Below are positions 62,675 to 64,000 of a DNA stretch of 64,000 nt, piece by piece; the first letter of the stretch is position 1, and the number at the start of each line of letters is the position of its first letter. Made by a program: the position numbers and the translations under genes. Source of the DNA: an uncultured Litoreibacter sp. (lineage in GTDB: Bacteria; Pseudomonadota; Alphaproteobacteria; Rhodobacterales; Rhodobacteraceae); the NCBI GenBank assembly GCA_947504205.1, contig CANNGL010000005.1, forward strand, positions 242,751 to 306,750, in the 5' to 3' direction. The notes under the pieces were generated by a model. That model was not told where the DNA came from. It made no database searches and saw nothing but the letters and a program-made list of their open reading frames with translations.

Positions 62675-63835
62675 TTATCCGTCCAATTTCACCCATGCTG
62701 CGTTGCGTTTCGATGAGCGCACGCACGCATCGACAAACTGCACACCCCTGAGCCCGTCATGAACGGTGGGATAGATCACCTCTTCTGGCTGCGTTTTATT
62801 GTTACGATGCGCCAGAATTGCCTCTGCGGCTTCGGAATATATGTTGGCAAACCCCTCCAGATACCCTTCGGGATGTCCGGGTGGCACGCGGCTGATACGC
62901 TCGGCCGCTCCGCCAGCGCCCGCACCATTGCGCGTGATCAGTCGTTTTGGCTCACCGAACGGCGTATGCCAGAGATAGTTGGGATCTTCCTGCGCCCACT
63001 CCAGACCGCCGGTCTCTCCGTACACCCGAATGCGCAGAGCATTTTCATTTCCGGGGGCGACCTGACTGCACCACAACATGCCGCGTGCACCACCGTCGAA
63101 GCGCAGCATGACATGTGCATTGTCATCGACCTGACGACCCGGAACAAAGGCCTGAATATCCGCCGCCAAGCTTTCGGCAGTCAGTCCGGTGACAAAGCAA
63201 GCCAGATTATAGGCATGGGTGCCGATATCGCCGGTTGAACCACCCGCGCCAGAGCGCGCTGGATCGGTGCGCCATTCGGCCTGCTTGAAATCCTGTTCGA
63301 CGGTCAGCCAATCCTGCGGGTATTCCACCTGAACGACGCGGATTTTGCCGATATCCCCATTGGCAATCATCTCGCGTGCCTGGCGCACCATTGGATAGCC
63401 CGTGTAGTTATGCGTCAGGACAAACAGGGCATCACTTTGCTCGGCAGCTTTGACCAGCTTTTTGGCGTCGCTCAGGGTCGAGGTAAGGGGCTTGTCGCAA
63501 ATGACATGTATGCCACGTTTGAGAAATTCGCGTGCCGCCAGATAATGCATGTGATTGGGCGTCACGATGGAGACCGCCTCGATTCCCTGCTTCAACCGGG
63601 CCTCCCGTATCGCCATCTGTTTGAAGTCGTCATAGATACGGGGCAAACCAAGGGCCTCACCCGACGCCCGGGCTTTCTCCGGCGTCGAGGACAGCGCACC
63701 GGCCACCAGTTCAAAGCGATCATCGATGCGCGAGGCGATGCGGTGTACGCCTCCGATAAAGGCATCATTGCCGCCGCCGACCATGCCCAGCCTGATACGG
63801 CGATCCAAGTTTTCGTTGCGTCCTTCGATAGCCAT
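62675..63835 (-). CDS. Gfo/Idh/MocA-family NAD(P)-dependent oxidoreductase
   Basis: The 386 residues have an N-terminal Rossmann fold with LGMVGGGNDAFIGGVH at 16-31, VSIVTPNHMHYLAA, and ICDKPLT near 112-118, where D replaces the more usual E of the EKP motif. The C-terminal substrate domain contains GAGGSTGDIGTHAYNLACFV. Such enzymes oxidise sugars or inositols. The start overlaps the stop of the isomerase gene by one base (TGATG), so the pair form a sugar or polyol catabolic unit. The substrate cannot be read. Confidence 0.9.
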   Translation of the reverse strand: MAIEGRNENLDRRIRLGMVGGGNDAFIGGVHRIASRIDDRFELVAGALSSTPEKARASGEALGLPRIYDDFKQMAIREARLKQGIEAVSIVTPNHMHYLAAREFLKRGIHVICDKPLTSTLSDAKKLVKAAEQSDALFVLTHNYTGYPMVRQAREMIANGDIGKIRVVQVEYPQDWLTVEQDFKQAEWRTDPARSGAGGSTGDIGTHAYNLACFVTGLTAESLAADIQAFVPGRQVDDNAHVMLRFDGGARGMLWCSQVAPGNENALRIRVYGETGGLEWAQEDPNYLWHTPFGEPKRLITRNGAGAGGAAERISRVPPGHPEGYLEGFANIYSEAAEAILAHRNNKTQPEEVIYPTVHDGLRGVQFVDACVRSSKRNAAWVKLDG

Positions 63836-64000
63836 CAGTCGATCCCCAGCATTTTGCGATTTGCAGCTTCATCGGTGCCGCCATCGGCAAAATCGTCAAA
63901 GGCGCGTTCTGTGACGCGAATGATATGATCCTTAACGAACTGTGCGCCTTCGCGGGCTCCGTCTTCCGGGTGCTTCAAGCAGCATTCCCACTCAACAACG
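63835..64000 (-). CDS. Sugar phosphate isomerase/epimerase, C-terminal end (partial)
   Basis: The gene runs off the window edge; only the last 54 residues are visible, from VVEWECCLKHPEDGAREG to the end AANRKMLGID. The VEWECCLKHPEDGAREGA type of C-terminus is typical of TIM-barrel xylose-isomerase-like sugar epimerases paired with MocA-type dehydrogenases. The stop overlaps the oxidoreductase start (TGATG). Confidence 0.65.
   Translation of the reverse strand, partial: VVEWECCLKHPEDGAREGAQFVKDHIIRVTERAFDDFADGGTDEAANRKMLGID

Noticed and set aside
1-64000. tRNA, rRNA, CRISPR arrays, insertion sequences, prophage
   Set aside because: The gaps between genes are short and I saw no cloverleaf-like sequence, regular spacer array, transposase, integrase or terminal repeats. 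A tRNA or covariance-model search was not possible here.

Overview
The window comes from the chromosome of an alphaproteobacterium, almost certainly Rhodobacterales (Roseobacter group). The evidence is the ruvCAB and ybgC-tolQRAB-pal-cpoB-tilS-ftsH order, a complete Tad/Flp pilus locus with Rhodobacterales-type Flp pilins, a DUF3572 gene, a non-pyrrolysine MttB homologue and a single-ATPase-domain xylose ABC transporter. Genes are tightly packed. I saw no rRNA, tRNA, CRISPR array, insertion sequence or phage gene.

Layout. 0.1-3.6 kb: Holliday-junction genes ruvCAB, an unknown gene and an ExoD-like membrane protein. 3.7-12.6 kb: the Tol-Pal envelope system, tilS and ftsH (TTG start), closed by a clear terminator. 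12.7-17.7 kb: a MOSC protein overlapping an AlkC-type DNA glycosylase, then fhs and folD for one-carbon/tetrahydrofolate metabolism. 17.3-23.1 kb (minus strand): an AAA ATPase, an NAD-dependent dehydrogenase, an Lhr-like helicase, the PdeM phosphoesterase and a thioesterase. 23.2-35.5 kb: a GT-C-like membrane protein, then the Tad pilus genes on the minus strand (two flp pilins, cpaB, cpaC, an OmpA lipoprotein, tadZ, tadA, tadB, tadC, two TPR lipoproteins, cpaA).

35.9-41.2 kb: a lytic transglycosylase followed by four genes resembling the mycobacterial decaprenyl-phosphoryl-arabinose pathway: a HAD-UbiA fusion (DPPR synthase plus a possible phosphatase), a DprE2-like reductase, a DprE1-like oxidase and a multi-pass membrane protein that could be a flippase. 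Their position beside a pilus locus and a GT-C-like protein suggests arabinosylation of the pilus or envelope (inference). 41.3-44.9 kb: a Nudix hydrolase, DUF983, an EF-hand protein and an ECF sigma factor operon with a small membrane protein and a CpxP-like periplasmic sensor.

44.9-52.2 kb is the most unusual accessory region. It holds a 1060-residue self-sufficient reductive dehalogenase (B12 core, two 4Fe-4S clusters, flavin reductase and 2Fe-2S domains in one chain), a HAD phosphatase, an MttB-family corrinoid methyltransferase, and an H-NOX-like sensor lacking the haem-ligand histidine, translationally coupled to an HNOBA-GGDEF diguanylate cyclase. 52.3-59.8 kb: the xylose operon xylF-xylH-xylG-xylB-xylA with a divergent ROK repressor. 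59.8-64 kb: a secreted CRTAC1-type beta-propeller protein convergent with a di-haem peroxidase, a Gfo/Idh/MocA oxidoreductase and the end of a sugar-phosphate isomerase/epimerase gene.

Translational coupling through ATGA overlaps is common. Six of the seven convergent gene pairs are separated by seven bases or fewer, and three of them share palindromic stop codons.
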